Shown here piece after piece: positions 28,605 to 37,025 of a stretch of 64,000 bases of DNA. The notes below the pieces were generated by a model. That model was not told the origin of the DNA and did no database searches. It saw nothing but the letters and a program-made list of their open reading frames with translations. The translations under genes and the position numbers were made by a program. Each line of letters opens with the position of its first letter. Position 1 is the stretch's first letter. Source of the stretch: Atopostipes suicloacalis DSM 15692 (GTDB taxonomy: Bacteria > Bacillota > Bacilli > Lactobacillales > Carnobacteriaceae_A); NCBI RefSeq assembly GCF_900129085.1, contig NZ_FQUF01000013.1:1-64000 (forward strand). The letters run 5' to 3'.

Positions 28605-28624
28605 TCATATCACTCGATTACTAT

Positions 28625-29098
28625 TTATTCTTTTGAGAAACTTACTTGGACCTTTTGGAAAAAGTCCTCCGGCATCTCTACTTTTATCCTTTTAATATCA
28701 GCGTGCTCCAATAATTCTTTGGCATATTCGTTATTATTGTAATCATGTAAGTAGTATAAATTTTTAATCCCTGCTTGAATAATCATTTTTGTACACTGTA
28801 GACAAGGAAAATAAGAAACATAAATATCTGCACCATCAGTCGGAATACCAAATTTAGCACACTGTAAAATGGCATTAGCTTCTGCATGAATCGTCCGTAC
28901 ACAATGTCCATCTACCAATTTGCAGCCCGCCTCTGAACAATGGATATCGCCACTTACCGAACCGTTATAACCACCTGAAATCACACGCTTATTGCGCACT
29001 ATGGTTGCACCAACAGCTAATCTTGTACAAGTACTTCGTGTAGAGATCAGTAAGCTTTGAGCCATAAAATACTGATTCCAAGGAATACGTTTTGTCAT
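28625..29098 (-). CDS. comEB: ComE operon protein 2, dCMP deaminase family
   Basis: A 157-residue zinc-dependent deoxycytidylate deaminase. The zinc site is formed by the HAEANAIL box (His and catalytic Glu) and the PCLQC motif, with GGYNGSVSG and DGHCVRTIH preceding, as in the family. It is expected to convert dCMP to dUMP for dTMP synthesis. Although placed in the comE operon, the B. subtilis homologue is not needed for transformation. It follows comEA by about 100 bases; an AT-rich gap lies between. Confidence 0.93.
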   Translation of the reverse strand: MTKRIPWNQYFMAQSLLISTRSTCTRLAVGATIVRNKRVISGGYNGSVSGDIHCSEAGCKLVDGHCVRTIHAEANAILQCAKFGIPTDGADIYVSYFPCLQCTKMIIQAGIKNLYYLHDYNNNEYAKELLEHADIKRIKVEMPEDFFQKVQVSFSKE

Positions 29099-29196
29099 TT
29101 ATAAATCCTCCATTTATCATTTTAATTCTCGATTATAATATTTAAATTATACTAAACGTTATAAAGGGAAGCAATTTTGATTGAGGGTATATCTCA

Positions 29197-29880
29197 TTAG
29201 TAACCTACTACAATTGAATCTTTTAAATTGTTAAACGTTGCCTCACCAATCCCTGAAACATTTTTTATATCCTCAATGCTTTTAAACAATCCATTTTCTT
29301 CTCGATAAGCAAGAATATTTTCCGCTTTTGAGTCTCCAATGCCATTAAGAGTCATTAAAGCTTCCTTATCGGCTTCATTAATATTTATTTTTGATTGTTC
29401 TTGTTCCCCTCCTTCCGCTATCTCCTGCGATATTGTAGACTCTACTGGTATATCTTCGCCTATTTTCGGAACATAAATAACCATCTGATCCGAAAGAAGC
29501 TGAGCAAAATTAACGGCAGTTGTTTCGGATTCGTCCAATAATCCTCCTGCCTTTTCGATAACATCAATAATCCTGCTTCCTTCTTCCATATGATAAACTC
29601 CTGGAACTTTTACCTGCCCTTTAATATCTACAATGATTTCTTTCAGTGATTCAGCTATTTGCTCTTCTTTATCAGTTGAGGCTTCACTTTCTTCTGATAA
29701 AATGTCTTCTTCATCCTCATTCATTAATTCTTCAATTAAATCCGTTCCTTGATTGATTTCTTTTCCTCTGAAAGATGGGGCTAAAAAAAACAAACTAATA
29801 ATTAATCCAAGGATTAAACTAATTAATAAAATAATCAATGCTTGCCAATGCTTTTCAATTTTTCGTCTAATTTTTTCCAT
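29197..29880 (-). CDS. comEA: Competence DNA receptor ComEA
   Basis: A 227-residue membrane-anchored DNA-binding protein. A transmembrane helix (about residues 14-34) is followed by an acidic Glu/Asp-rich linker, an SLBB domain (VDIKGQVKVPGVYHM..., about 85-150), and a C-terminal helix-hairpin-helix pair (ININEADKEALMTLNGIGDSKAENIL and IKNVSGIGEATFNNL) that binds double-stranded DNA. The ATG at 29880 has an AGGTGA site 5 bases upstream; a GTG three codons earlier is part of that site. It heads comEA-comEB-comEC-holA. No ComX/SigH cin-box could be assigned with confidence upstream. Confidence 0.92.
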   Translation of the reverse strand: MEKIRRKIEKHWQALIILLISLILGLIISLFFLAPSFRGKEINQGTDLIEELMNEDEEDILSEESEASTDKEEQIAESLKEIIVDIKGQVKVPGVYHMEEGSRIIDVIEKAGGLLDESETTAVNFAQLLSDQMVIYVPKIGEDIPVESTISQEIAEGGEQEQSKININEADKEALMTLNGIGDSKAENILAYREENGLFKSIEDIKNVSGIGEATFNNLKDSIVVGY

Positions 29881-30009
29881 GGACTTCACCTAGCTTTCCC
29901 TAAATTTCCTCCTATATATATAATTAGCCAAAAAAATGAAATTTCTCGAAAAAACTTTAATGTTTTTTGTTACTGGTCATAATTCTATTTTTTTATAATG
30001 AAAAGATAT

Positions 30010-30043
30010 AAGAAAAAGGAGTTAATGAATTCATCAACTCCTT
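30010..30043 (-). terminator. Terminator after the ABC exporter pair
   Basis: AAGGAGTT (30036-30043, minus strand) and AACTCCTT (30016-30023) form a perfect 8-bp stem with a 12-base palindromic loop, followed by TTTCTT. It separates the exporter genes from comEA. Confidence 0.75.
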
Positions 30044-30099
30044 AAATATTAAAACTAAAATACTAGGTTCATTTAATATACTCACTAACCTATTAGGTT

Positions 30100-31845
30100 C
30101 TAAAGTCTCTGTCTTTGCATATGATACATCTCTGCATATTGTCCATCTTTTTCTAGTAACGTTTGATGCGTTCCTTGTTCAACAATTTCACCATTTGATA
30201 ATACTAAAATTTGATCAGCATGTTGAATCGTTGACAACCGATGTGCAATAATGAAAGTTGTTCTTCCTTCTTTTAATACTTCCATAGCTTGCTGAATAAG
30301 TTCTTCTGTTTCTGTATCAATTGAAGATGTTGCTTCGTCTAAAATTAAAATTTTCGGATCAAATGCTAAAGCTCTTGCAAAAGAAATCAACTGTCTTTGA
30401 CCAGAACTTAGCGTACTACCTTTTTCAACAACAAGTTCAAAAATACCATGCTCAAAGTTTTCTAACATCTTTTTTCCACCGACTTTAATTAATGCTTCCT
30501 CAGCTTTTTCTTTCGAAATTGTCGGGTCATCTAAAGCTATATTGGAATAAAGTGTTCCAGTAAATAGATAGGGATCTTGTAAAACAATGCCCATTCCTTT
30601 TCTTACACTTTGGCGGGTATATTCCACTGTATTCATCCCATCAATTAAAATTTGTCCTTCTATAGGATCATAAAATCGAAATAATAAGTTCATTATAGAA
30701 CTTTTTCCAGACCCTGTGTGTCCAACTAAAGCAACAGTTTCATCAGAATTTGCGGTAAAATGTATATCTTTTAATACCTTTTTGTCTTCTTCATAACCAA
30801 ATGAAACATGATTAAAATCAACTTTTCCTGCTTCTATAGCTAATTTTTTCTCTTCTTCAATCTCACCTGGCGTATCCATCAATTCAAAAATACGTTCTCC
30901 AGCAGCAATGGCCTGCTGAACAAAAGCCATTTGTTGAATAATCCCTTGGATAGGGTCGAATAGCCGAGTGATATAATCACCAAACACATACAATGTCCCA
31001 ATGGAAATTCCTAAAATACCATTTAAATATTGTGTAGAAAAGTAAACCATAGTTAGTAATAAAGCAATGTGTCTTAATAATCCTCCTAAAGTAAATTGAA
31101 CAGCTGAGTCAAGGATGACATATTTTCTTTCCGTATCAAACCATTCTTGATTTACTTCATCAAATTCTTCTTTTATTTTCTCTTCTTGTTGGAAAGCTTG
31201 AATAATAGACATTCCTTGAACAGATTCGTTAATTTTTGCATTGAGTTCACTGTTTAATTCTCGTTCTTTGCGACTAAGGGCTCCCGCATACTTGCTATAA
31301 AATTTATGCCATAAATACATCAAAGGTATTAAAATAAGCAATGCTACTCCTAAACCACGATGTAAACGACTAATAGCGGTATAAGTCCCAATAACATAAG
31401 CAAAATTGAGCATCACATTACTGATGGTTGCGACATAAAATTGTTGCCTTAAAACTTCTGAATCATTGGTAATCCTTGACACAACTTTTCCTGCAGGTAA
31501 ATGATCAAAATAACTAATCGGTAACGTTTGGAGATGTTTATACGATTGGTCACGCAATACTTTTACAATGCCATTTGCGGCTTTGGTTAAAATAAGATAG
31601 CTAAAATATCGTAATACCGCAGTTACTAACGTTAATACTGAAAATATCCCCAATAAACGTACTAAATCATCTGTAAAGACTTCGCCATTTTCTGCTGCTG
31701 GTGTAATCACATAATCAATAACTTGCTGAGCAATCAAAGGGGCGGATAAATCCGTGATAACTGCAATAATTAAAAAGATAAAACCAAGTACAAAACTTCC
31801 TTTACTGTATTTCATATAAGATAATAAACGTTTGACTGTAGCCAT
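30100..31845 (-). CDS. ABC exporter half-transporter, canonical-site subunit (YheH/BmrD-like)
   Basis: A 581-residue ABC exporter with six transmembrane helices (about 1-310) and a C-terminal ATPase domain. Walker A is GHTGSGKSS, and the Walker B region LILDEATSS carries the catalytic Glu. Its signature reads LSSGQ rather than LSGGQ. This pattern, together with the partner's, fits a heterodimeric type IV exporter such as B. subtilis BmrCD or lactococcal LmrCD. The start codon overlaps the partner's stop by one base (TAATG), so the two are translationally coupled. The substrate is unknown; multidrug export is the family expectation. Confidence 0.88.
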   Translation of the reverse strand: MATVKRLLSYMKYSKGSFVLGFIFLIIAVITDLSAPLIAQQVIDYVITPAAENGEVFTDDLVRLLGIFSVLTLVTAVLRYFSYLILTKAANGIVKVLRDQSYKHLQTLPISYFDHLPAGKVVSRITNDSEVLRQQFYVATISNVMLNFAYVIGTYTAISRLHRGLGVALLILIPLMYLWHKFYSKYAGALSRKERELNSELNAKINESVQGMSIIQAFQQEEKIKEEFDEVNQEWFDTERKYVILDSAVQFTLGGLLRHIALLLTMVYFSTQYLNGILGISIGTLYVFGDYITRLFDPIQGIIQQMAFVQQAIAAGERIFELMDTPGEIEEEKKLAIEAGKVDFNHVSFGYEEDKKVLKDIHFTANSDETVALVGHTGSGKSSIMNLLFRFYDPIEGQILIDGMNTVEYTRQSVRKGMGIVLQDPYLFTGTLYSNIALDDPTISKEKAEEALIKVGGKKMLENFEHGIFELVVEKGSTLSSGQRQLISFARALAFDPKILILDEATSSIDTETEELIQQAMEVLKEGRTTFIIAHRLSTIQHADQILVLSNGEIVEQGTHQTLLEKDGQYAEMYHMQRQRL

Positions 31846-33584
31846 TATGCGTCACCTTCTTTCAACTCTTGACGAAGATACTGCTTGTAGTACCAACCTT
31901 GTAATGCTAAAAGTTCTTCATGATTTCCATGCTCGACAATTTGTCCTTCTTCAAGAACAATAATCTCATCTGCTTCCTTAACAGCCGATAAACGATGCGT
32001 AGAAATCAATGTAGTTTTGTTCGTACGAACTTGTTGAATATTGGAGATAATTCTCTGTTCTGTTTTAGCATCTACAGCTGATAGAGCATCATCCAAAATA
32101 AGAATTTCAGGATTTTTAATTAGGGCTCGCGCTAATGAAATCCGTTGTTTTTGTCCCCCAGAAATAGAGACCCCTTTCTCGCCAATCATCGTATCTAAGC
32201 CTTTGTTCATTTGAAGTAAATCTTCATCAAAAGCTGCAATCTTTATACTCTCCAATATTTCTTGATCGGACGCCTGTCCTTTACCAAAAGCAATATTATC
32301 GCGCACACTCCTTGAAAACAGAATATGATCTTGGGGCACATACCCAATTAGATGCTGGATTTGATTTCTTTGGTAATCCAATACTCCATCATCCCCATAG
32401 AAAAAGTCCCCGTCCCCTAAAGGATATTGCCTTAAAAATTGTCGAAGTAACGTTGTTTTTCCAGCACCAGTTTTCCCTACAATCCCCATTGTTTTTCCTT
32501 TTGGAATTTCAATATTAATCTGAGATAAGTTCATCTCTTGACTTGTAGGATATTGAAAATTCAAGTTTTGCATAACTATGTCATTAGAATCTTCAATATC
32601 CTTAAAACCATTTTCTTCCATCTCATCTGTTGTATTTAAAACATCTTCCACTCGAATCATTGCTGCACTTCCTTGACGAAGGACATTGGTTAACTCACCA
32701 ATTGAAATAATGGGCCAGATAATCATCCCTAAATACATTTGAAAAGCCACAATATTTCCAACGGATAACGTTCCTTCATAAACTAAAAAAGTACCATATC
32801 CAAAAGAAATCACTGTACAAATACTTGTAATGATCTTAACAAAAGGCATAAACATCGCATTAATATCCGCTACTCGATTATTTTTTACAAGCATACTTTC
32901 CGTTTGCTTCCGAAACTTATCAAGATAATCTTCTTCTTTAACATAAGCACGAATGACACGAATCCCATCCACTACTTCTAATACATCATTATTCAATGAT
33001 GAAAAAGATTCCTGCGCAATACTGAACCTCTTTTCTAATTCATTTCCTAACTTATCAAAAGTATAAGCTAATATGATTAAAGGGAATAAACTAAAGATTG
33101 TTAAACGCCAAGATACTGAAAAACCCATCATACCAACAATGGTTGTAAGAAATAAGGTTGCATTCATCAAAACCATCATCCCATACCCTGCAGTATCTGC
33201 AATGGCTCGAACATCTTGAGTAGATCTTGCCATTAAATCTCCTACTCGAAATTTCTCAAAGAAAATCGAACGCATATTTAAAAAATGTGCCATTAGGTTA
33301 TCGCGCATACTTCGCTGTAACTTAGCAGCACCAGTAAAAAGGTAGTACGACCAAATAAATTCAAAGATATAAGCAGCGATTAAGCTAAATAAAAAAGCGC
33401 TGATTACTTTTATTAGTAAACGATAAGTTAGTTCATCTTGGACAATATAATCAATTAATTGACCAATTAAGTAAGGAATAAAAACACTAAATAAATTACT
33501 CGCAATCATTGTTATAAATGATCGGATGTAATCTTTTTTATTTTTATTAAAAAAGTCTTTTAATTTTAACATGACTTCAAACAT
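31845..33584 (-). CDS. ABC exporter half-transporter, degenerate-site subunit (YheI/BmrC-like)
   Basis: A 579-residue ABC exporter with six N-terminal transmembrane helices and an ATPase domain. Walker A is GKTGAGKTT and the signature SISGGQKQR is canonical, but Walker B ends LILDDALSA, with Asp where the catalytic Glu should be. It therefore supplies the inactive half of one ATP site, while the downstream partner supplies the degenerate signature of the same site; the other composite site is intact. The gene starts about 65 bases after an intrinsic terminator that follows a 22-codon leader ORF, so expression is probably controlled by attenuation. Confidence 0.88.
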   Translation of the reverse strand: MFEVMLKLKDFFNKNKKDYIRSFITMIASNLFSVFIPYLIGQLIDYIVQDELTYRLLIKVISAFLFSLIAAYIFEFIWSYYLFTGAAKLQRSMRDNLMAHFLNMRSIFFEKFRVGDLMARSTQDVRAIADTAGYGMMVLMNATLFLTTIVGMMGFSVSWRLTIFSLFPLIILAYTFDKLGNELEKRFSIAQESFSSLNNDVLEVVDGIRVIRAYVKEEDYLDKFRKQTESMLVKNNRVADINAMFMPFVKIITSICTVISFGYGTFLVYEGTLSVGNIVAFQMYLGMIIWPIISIGELTNVLRQGSAAMIRVEDVLNTTDEMEENGFKDIEDSNDIVMQNLNFQYPTSQEMNLSQINIEIPKGKTMGIVGKTGAGKTTLLRQFLRQYPLGDGDFFYGDDGVLDYQRNQIQHLIGYVPQDHILFSRSVRDNIAFGKGQASDQEILESIKIAAFDEDLLQMNKGLDTMIGEKGVSISGGQKQRISLARALIKNPEILILDDALSAVDAKTEQRIISNIQQVRTNKTTLISTHRLSAVKEADEIIVLEEGQIVEHGNHEELLALQGWYYKQYLRQELKEGDA

Positions 33585-33649
33585 ATAATAATTCCCTCAT
33601 TTCACCCCACTAAAAACTATAAACAAATGACATCTCTTATAATTAAACA

Positions 33650-33685
33650 TAAAAATAGCGCAATCCAGCATTAGACAGATTGCGC
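33650..33685 (-). terminator. Attenuator terminator between leader ORF and exporter genes
   Basis: GCGCAATC (33678-33685, read on the minus strand) pairs perfectly with GATTGCGC (33658-33665) around a 12-base loop, followed by TATTTTTAT. It lies 30 bases after the leader stop codon. Just upstream on the same RNA, TACATTTT/AAAATGTA forms another small hairpin, and ATTGTG inside the leader ORF could pair with the terminator's CGCAAT, giving a candidate antiterminator. Confidence 0.7.
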
Positions 33686-33714
33686 AAAAGTTACATTTTA
33701 TTCGAAAAATGTAT

Positions 33715-33783
33715 TCAAATAGCCTTAAAGCAGGAGGTTAATAAATATTTAATTTGTAAATGTTCATTCACAATGATTTTCAT
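33715..33783 (-). CDS. 22-residue leader peptide ahead of the ABC exporter
   Basis: The frame MKIIVNEHLQIKYLLTSCFK + AI, then TGA, is preceded by a strong AAGGGGG site 7 bases from the ATG and by a promoter with 17-base spacing. It is followed after 30 bases by an intrinsic terminator and then by the exporter pair, all on the minus strand. The arrangement matches bmrB-bmrCD of B. subtilis, where translation of a short ORF governs read-through into a drug exporter when antibiotics slow ribosomes. The peptide itself shows no similarity I can name; it has no signal sequence and is probably regulatory through its translation rather than as a product. Confidence 0.65.
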   Translation of the reverse strand: MKIIVNEHLQIKYLLTSCFKAI

Positions 33784-33814
33784 TGTAAAGACCCCCTTCA
33801 AATATGATATTTGT

Positions 33815-33843
33815 ATTTTAACCGTTTTCTAATTTTTTTACAA
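33815..33843 (-). promoter_or_regulatory. Predicted promoter of the leader ORF and exporter
   Basis: TTGTAA (33838-33843) and TAAAAT (33815-33820) on the minus strand are 17 bases apart, about 30 bases ahead of the leader start codon. Confidence 0.65.
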
Positions 33844-33921
33844 GACAAAATGAGGAAAATATTCATTTTATTTTAATTTTTTGTTTATCTTTAAATTTAA
33901 TTCCTATATACAGTAAACTAC

Positions 33922-33962
33922 AAAAAAAGATCTTACACCTTTTTAAGGATAAGATCTGTTTT
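33922..33962 (-). terminator. Terminator after the SepM-like protease gene
   Basis: On the minus strand AGATCTTA (33950-33957) pairs with TAAGATCT (33928-33935), with inner pairing CCTT/AGG, followed by TTTTTTTG. Confidence 0.8.
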
Positions 33963-33975
33963 TTACAATTGACTA

Positions 33976-35079
33976 TTAATCCGCTGCAGGTACCCAATCG
34001 CCGATATTTCCAAGAGATGGCTGAATACTTAGAGCTATTGTTTCTTGTTTCAACTCTTTAAGAAAATCTAACGCATCGGTTATAGTTTTAACGGGGATAA
34101 TTTCCATATCCGTGTCTATCGCTTCTGCAGCATCTAGCGCTTCTTGGTAATTAGACTGTAACTCGGGATACAACTTTCGAACATCCTCATCTAATTCATC
34201 ATCTGGAGCAAAGAAATATTCCGCTCCTTCTTCGTCTGCTGCGACAACTTTCTTGGCAATGCCCCCGATTCTTCCGACTGAACCATCCGGAGAAATCGTT
34301 CCTGTCCCTGCTATTTTGTGTGATCCATGAATATTTTCTCCCGTTAATTGGCTATAGATTTGTAATGAAAACATTAAGCCGGCAGAAGGACCTCCAATTT
34401 CACCGGAATGAATAGAAACTGCGGGTACTGTCTCAATGCTTGTATTATCAACTAAACCAATTCCAATACCAGCTATCCCAGTATCTAAAGGCACTAATTC
34501 ACCAAAGGCAGTTAATAGCTGACCCTCTCTCTCAAATTCAATATCTACTTTTTCTCCAACATCTTTATCGGCAACATATTCAATAAAATCATGTGAGTTG
34601 TTAAAAGAATGGCCATCTACCGATTTTACCGTATCCCCTACTTTCAATTCTCCGGCAAAGGAAGAATTATCTAGAACTTGAAGGACATATACACCGTTAT
34701 AATGAAGCTCATAATCCTTATCTGCCGCTTCAAAGGCCACTTGTATAGCAGTATTTATTGAACTATCCATATAATATTGTTGAATAACATCGTATTCTTC
34801 ATAGTTGTCAATATCACCAAATAAATCTTTTTCTGTTACTAAATCTCTAAATGGAAGGACACTCGATAAAGCTGTAAAAGGTGTGGCTTGTTGAATACCA
34901 ACCGTTGTGATATAAAACTCACCAGAATCGGTAAAATATTCATCATCAACTTCTACCATATCATTTAATTCAAAAGCTCTCCCAGGAACTTCCAAATATA
35001 AAGGCAGGGGTAAAAAGAAAAATAGATACAAAACGCCTAATATTAAAAGAGCTTTAATCCATTTAGATAATTTTTTCAT
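33976..35079 (-). CDS. sepM: PDZ-Lon serine protease (SepM/YlbL family)
   Basis: A 367-residue membrane-anchored extracellular protease. One N-terminal transmembrane helix (about 7-27) is followed by a PDZ domain (about 125-195) and a Lon-type Ser-Lys protease domain. The catalytic Ser is S232 in GEIGGPSAGLMF and the Lys lies in RIGGIAKKV (K276 or K277). In streptococci SepM trims the competence-stimulating peptide; YlbL of B. subtilis degrades a cell-division inhibitor. Which role applies here is not shown by the sequence. It follows coaD and rsmD, a common Firmicutes order. Confidence 0.88.
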   Translation of the reverse strand: MKKLSKWIKALLILGVLYLFFFLPLPLYLEVPGRAFELNDMVEVDDEYFTDSGEFYITTVGIQQATPFTALSSVLPFRDLVTEKDLFGDIDNYEEYDVIQQYYMDSSINTAIQVAFEAADKDYELHYNGVYVLQVLDNSSFAGELKVGDTVKSVDGHSFNNSHDFIEYVADKDVGEKVDIEFEREGQLLTAFGELVPLDTGIAGIGIGLVDNTSIETVPAVSIHSGEIGGPSAGLMFSLQIYSQLTGENIHGSHKIAGTGTISPDGSVGRIGGIAKKVVAADEEGAEYFFAPDDELDEDVRKLYPELQSNYQEALDAAEAIDTDMEIIPVKTITDALDFLKELKQETIALSIQPSLGNIGDWVPAAD

Positions 35080-35098
35080 CTCATCATCCTACTTCCAT

Positions 35099-35590
35099 TT
35101 ACTTCTTAATATATTTCTCTTTCATACGCTTTGCGATATTTTCAGGAACCATTCCTGAAATATCCCCATCAAATTGCGCAATTTCTTTAATTAATGAAGA
35201 GCTTATAAAACGATATTTCTCATTCGCCATTAAAAAAACAGATTCAATCTCTGGAGCTTGTGTTTTATTCATAGAAGCTATATTCATTTCGTATTCCATA
35301 TCTGTAGCAGATCGTAATCCCCTAAGCATTACATTTGCCTCCAGTTTTTTGGCTAAATCTACAATCAGCCCATCTGTAAATTGGATTACTTTTACATTAC
35401 TCTTTGAGGATTTATCAATGACTTCTTGGATCATTTCGACTTTTTCATCTGCAGTAAAGAGAGACTTTTTCGAAGTATTTGTACCTAAAGCTATAAATAC
35501 CTCATCAAACATCATTGAAGCTCGGTTCACAATATCTAAATGTCCTAAAGTAAATGGGTCAAAACTACCTGCATAAATTGCTTTTGTCAT
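35099..35590 (-). CDS. coaD: Phosphopantetheine adenylyltransferase
   Basis: A 163-residue hexameric enzyme joining ATP and 4'-phosphopantetheine to dephospho-CoA, the step before the last in CoA synthesis. The nucleotidyltransferase motif (T/H)xGH is TLGH at residues 14-17 in AGSFDPFTLGHLDI, with RGLRSATDMEYEMNIASMN and the ISSSLIKE motif further on. It follows rsmD by 16 bases. coaBC for the preceding steps is at 13449. Confidence 0.95.
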   Translation of the reverse strand: MTKAIYAGSFDPFTLGHLDIVNRASMMFDEVFIALGTNTSKKSLFTADEKVEMIQEVIDKSSKSNVKVIQFTDGLIVDLAKKLEANVMLRGLRSATDMEYEMNIASMNKTQAPEIESVFLMANEKYRFISSSLIKEIAQFDGDISGMVPENIAKRMKEKYIKK

Positions 35591-35606
35591 CCTAACTACC
35601 TCTTAT

Positions 35607-36164
35607 CTATTGATTAATTTGTTGATAAATATAAAGTCTCGATTTACCAAATCTTCGCTCATCCCATAACTGAATCCCCATTATTTCTTCTGGTAAAGTG
35701 ACTTCACTAGCTACCTCACAGACAATTAAAGCAACTTCATCTAATAAATCTTGATTAATAATCTGTTCAATATCTTTTTCAATGGAGTGATTCGCATATG
35801 GAGGATCCAAAAAGATCAGACGGAACTTTTCATAGCGGTTAGCCAATAGATTGACAGCTGCGTCAGAAGAAGTATCGAGTACTTCGAATTTAAAGGATTC
35901 TTTTGTTATTTGAATGTTCTCATTTATTACTCGAGTAGCTGTGTGGTTACTATCGACTAAAACAGCCTCATCCATTCCACGAGAGACAGCTTCAATCCCT
36001 AAAGCACCGCTTCCTGCATACAAATCTAATACCTTGCCCCCTTTAAAATATGGGCCAATAATGTTAAATAAAGTTTCTTTTAATTTATCTCCTGTTGGTC
36101 GAGTATTTCGACCAGGTAAACTTTCTAATGGTCGTCCACCGTAAACCCCTGATATAATTCGCAT
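35607..36164 (-). CDS. rsmD: 16S rRNA (guanine966-N2)-methyltransferase
   Basis: A 185-residue SAM-dependent methyltransferase. It opens MRIISGVYGGRPL, carries RPTGDKLKETLFNII, the SAM loop LDLYAGSGALGIEA and the catalytic DPPY motif in IFLDPPYANH. It is encoded between ylbG and coaD with short gaps (9 and 16 bases), so the four genes ylbG-rsmD-coaD-sepM probably share a transcript. Confidence 0.94.
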   Translation of the reverse strand: MRIISGVYGGRPLESLPGRNTRPTGDKLKETLFNIIGPYFKGGKVLDLYAGSGALGIEAVSRGMDEAVLVDSNHTATRVINENIQITKESFKFEVLDTSSDAAVNLLANRYEKFRLIFLDPPYANHSIEKDIEQIINQDLLDEVALIVCEVASEVTLPEEIMGIQLWDERRFGKSRLYIYQQINQ

Positions 36165-36173
36165 AGACTCTCC

Positions 36174-36533
36174 CTACCAAACTTTATAATCTAATTCACT
36201 ATCTATTCCAGAATTCTTTACTTTTTCTTGACGCTTTTTATTTTCAATTTCTTGTTTCATATTTTCTAACACATCATCATAATGAATAGGTAAATCTCTC
36301 AATTGAGAAATTTCAACAGATTTAACATAATTTTCTTTGGTTAATCGTTCTACTATCTTTTCAACTTTATCTGTAGATACATATAAAATTGCATAATTCA
36401 TCTTCCTAGAGACATAATGCAAAACGCCAAAATTCATCAAGCGTTTAATATTTCTTTTAGAATGCAACCATACAATTAAACCCGTACGCTTTTCAAAATC
36501 AGAATCTGTATTAATATTTTTTAAATCATTCAT
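36174..36533 (-). CDS. ylbG: YlbG-family protein (DUF2129)
   Basis: A 119-residue small cytoplasmic protein matching YlbG in its core (RTGLIVWLHSKRNIKRLMNFGVLHYVSRKMNYAILYV), somewhat longer than the usual 90 residues because of extensions at both ends; the C-terminal one is charged (Glu/Lys-rich, probably helical). YlbG's function is unknown. It sits beside rsmD as in B. subtilis (ylbG-ylbH-coaD). The ribosome site is weak, so a slightly different start is possible. Confidence 0.82.
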   Translation of the reverse strand: MNDLKNINTDSDFEKRTGLIVWLHSKRNIKRLMNFGVLHYVSRKMNYAILYVSTDKVEKIVERLTKENYVKSVEISQLRDLPIHYDDVLENMKQEIENKKRQEKVKNSGIDSELDYKVW

Positions 36534-36583
36534 CCATATCGCTCATTTCCAAAATAATCTCTCATTATTATAACAAACCATAT

Positions 36584-36655
36584 AAAAAATCTCTTGATTA
36601 AGTGATTGCTTTCCAAAAAAGATGGAAACGAATGACTTAACAAGAGATTCTTTCA
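36584..36655 (-). terminator. Terminator after ylaN
   Basis: On the minus strand GAATCTCTTG...TTAAGT pairs with ACTTAA...CAAGAGATT, with an inner CGTTTCCATC/GGAAAGC stem around TTTTTT, followed by TTTTTTAT. Confidence 0.75.
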
Positions 36656-36663
36656 ATATATTA

Positions 36664-36930
36664 TTATTTTTCAGCTATGCTTTCATATACTTCGCTCATT
36701 GCACGTTCTAAATTACTCAACATTAGCTGACCTAAGTCATCTTCAATAACACCTAGTTCAATAGCGAACTTAACTTTTTCTGAAAAGCCAAATAGCTTTG
36801 TATCCATAATTTCTTCAAATATTGGACACGACGTACAAGCAACTTCTTGATTTTTTATTGTTTGTAGAATTTGTTCTGCTTCATCTAATAATAACTGAGT
36901 AGCTGAATCGTAGATTGTTTCATTTTCCAT
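36664..36930 (-). CDS. ylaN: YlaN family protein (DUF1507)
   Basis: An 88-residue helical protein matching YlaN: a first helix (LLLDEAEQILQTIKNQ), the conserved ACTSCPIFEEIMDTKLFGFS segment with CxxCP, and a final helix with LSNLERAMSEVYE. YlaN is essential in B. subtilis under iron limitation and has been linked to iron sensing through Fur. The two Cys residues (near 32 and 35) are visible here. I chose the ATG at 36930; a GTG three codons earlier is possible. It lies next to typA, as ylaN and ylaG (typA) do in B. subtilis. Confidence 0.85.
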   Translation of the reverse strand: MENETIYDSATQLLLDEAEQILQTIKNQEVACTSCPIFEEIMDTKLFGFSEKVKFAIELGVIEDDLGQLMLSNLERAMSEVYESIAEK

Positions 36931-37025
36931 AATTATCACGCTCTTATTCTTCTGTTAAATTATAACACAGAAAATTTAAGAATGTTGGAAACTTCCTTAA
37001 ATTCTTAAACGAAATCATGTTAATC

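Noticed and set aside
29881-30009. Competence (cin-box) promoter before comEA
   Set aside because: A TTCGAGAA string is vaguely similar to TACGAATA, but the match is too weak to call.
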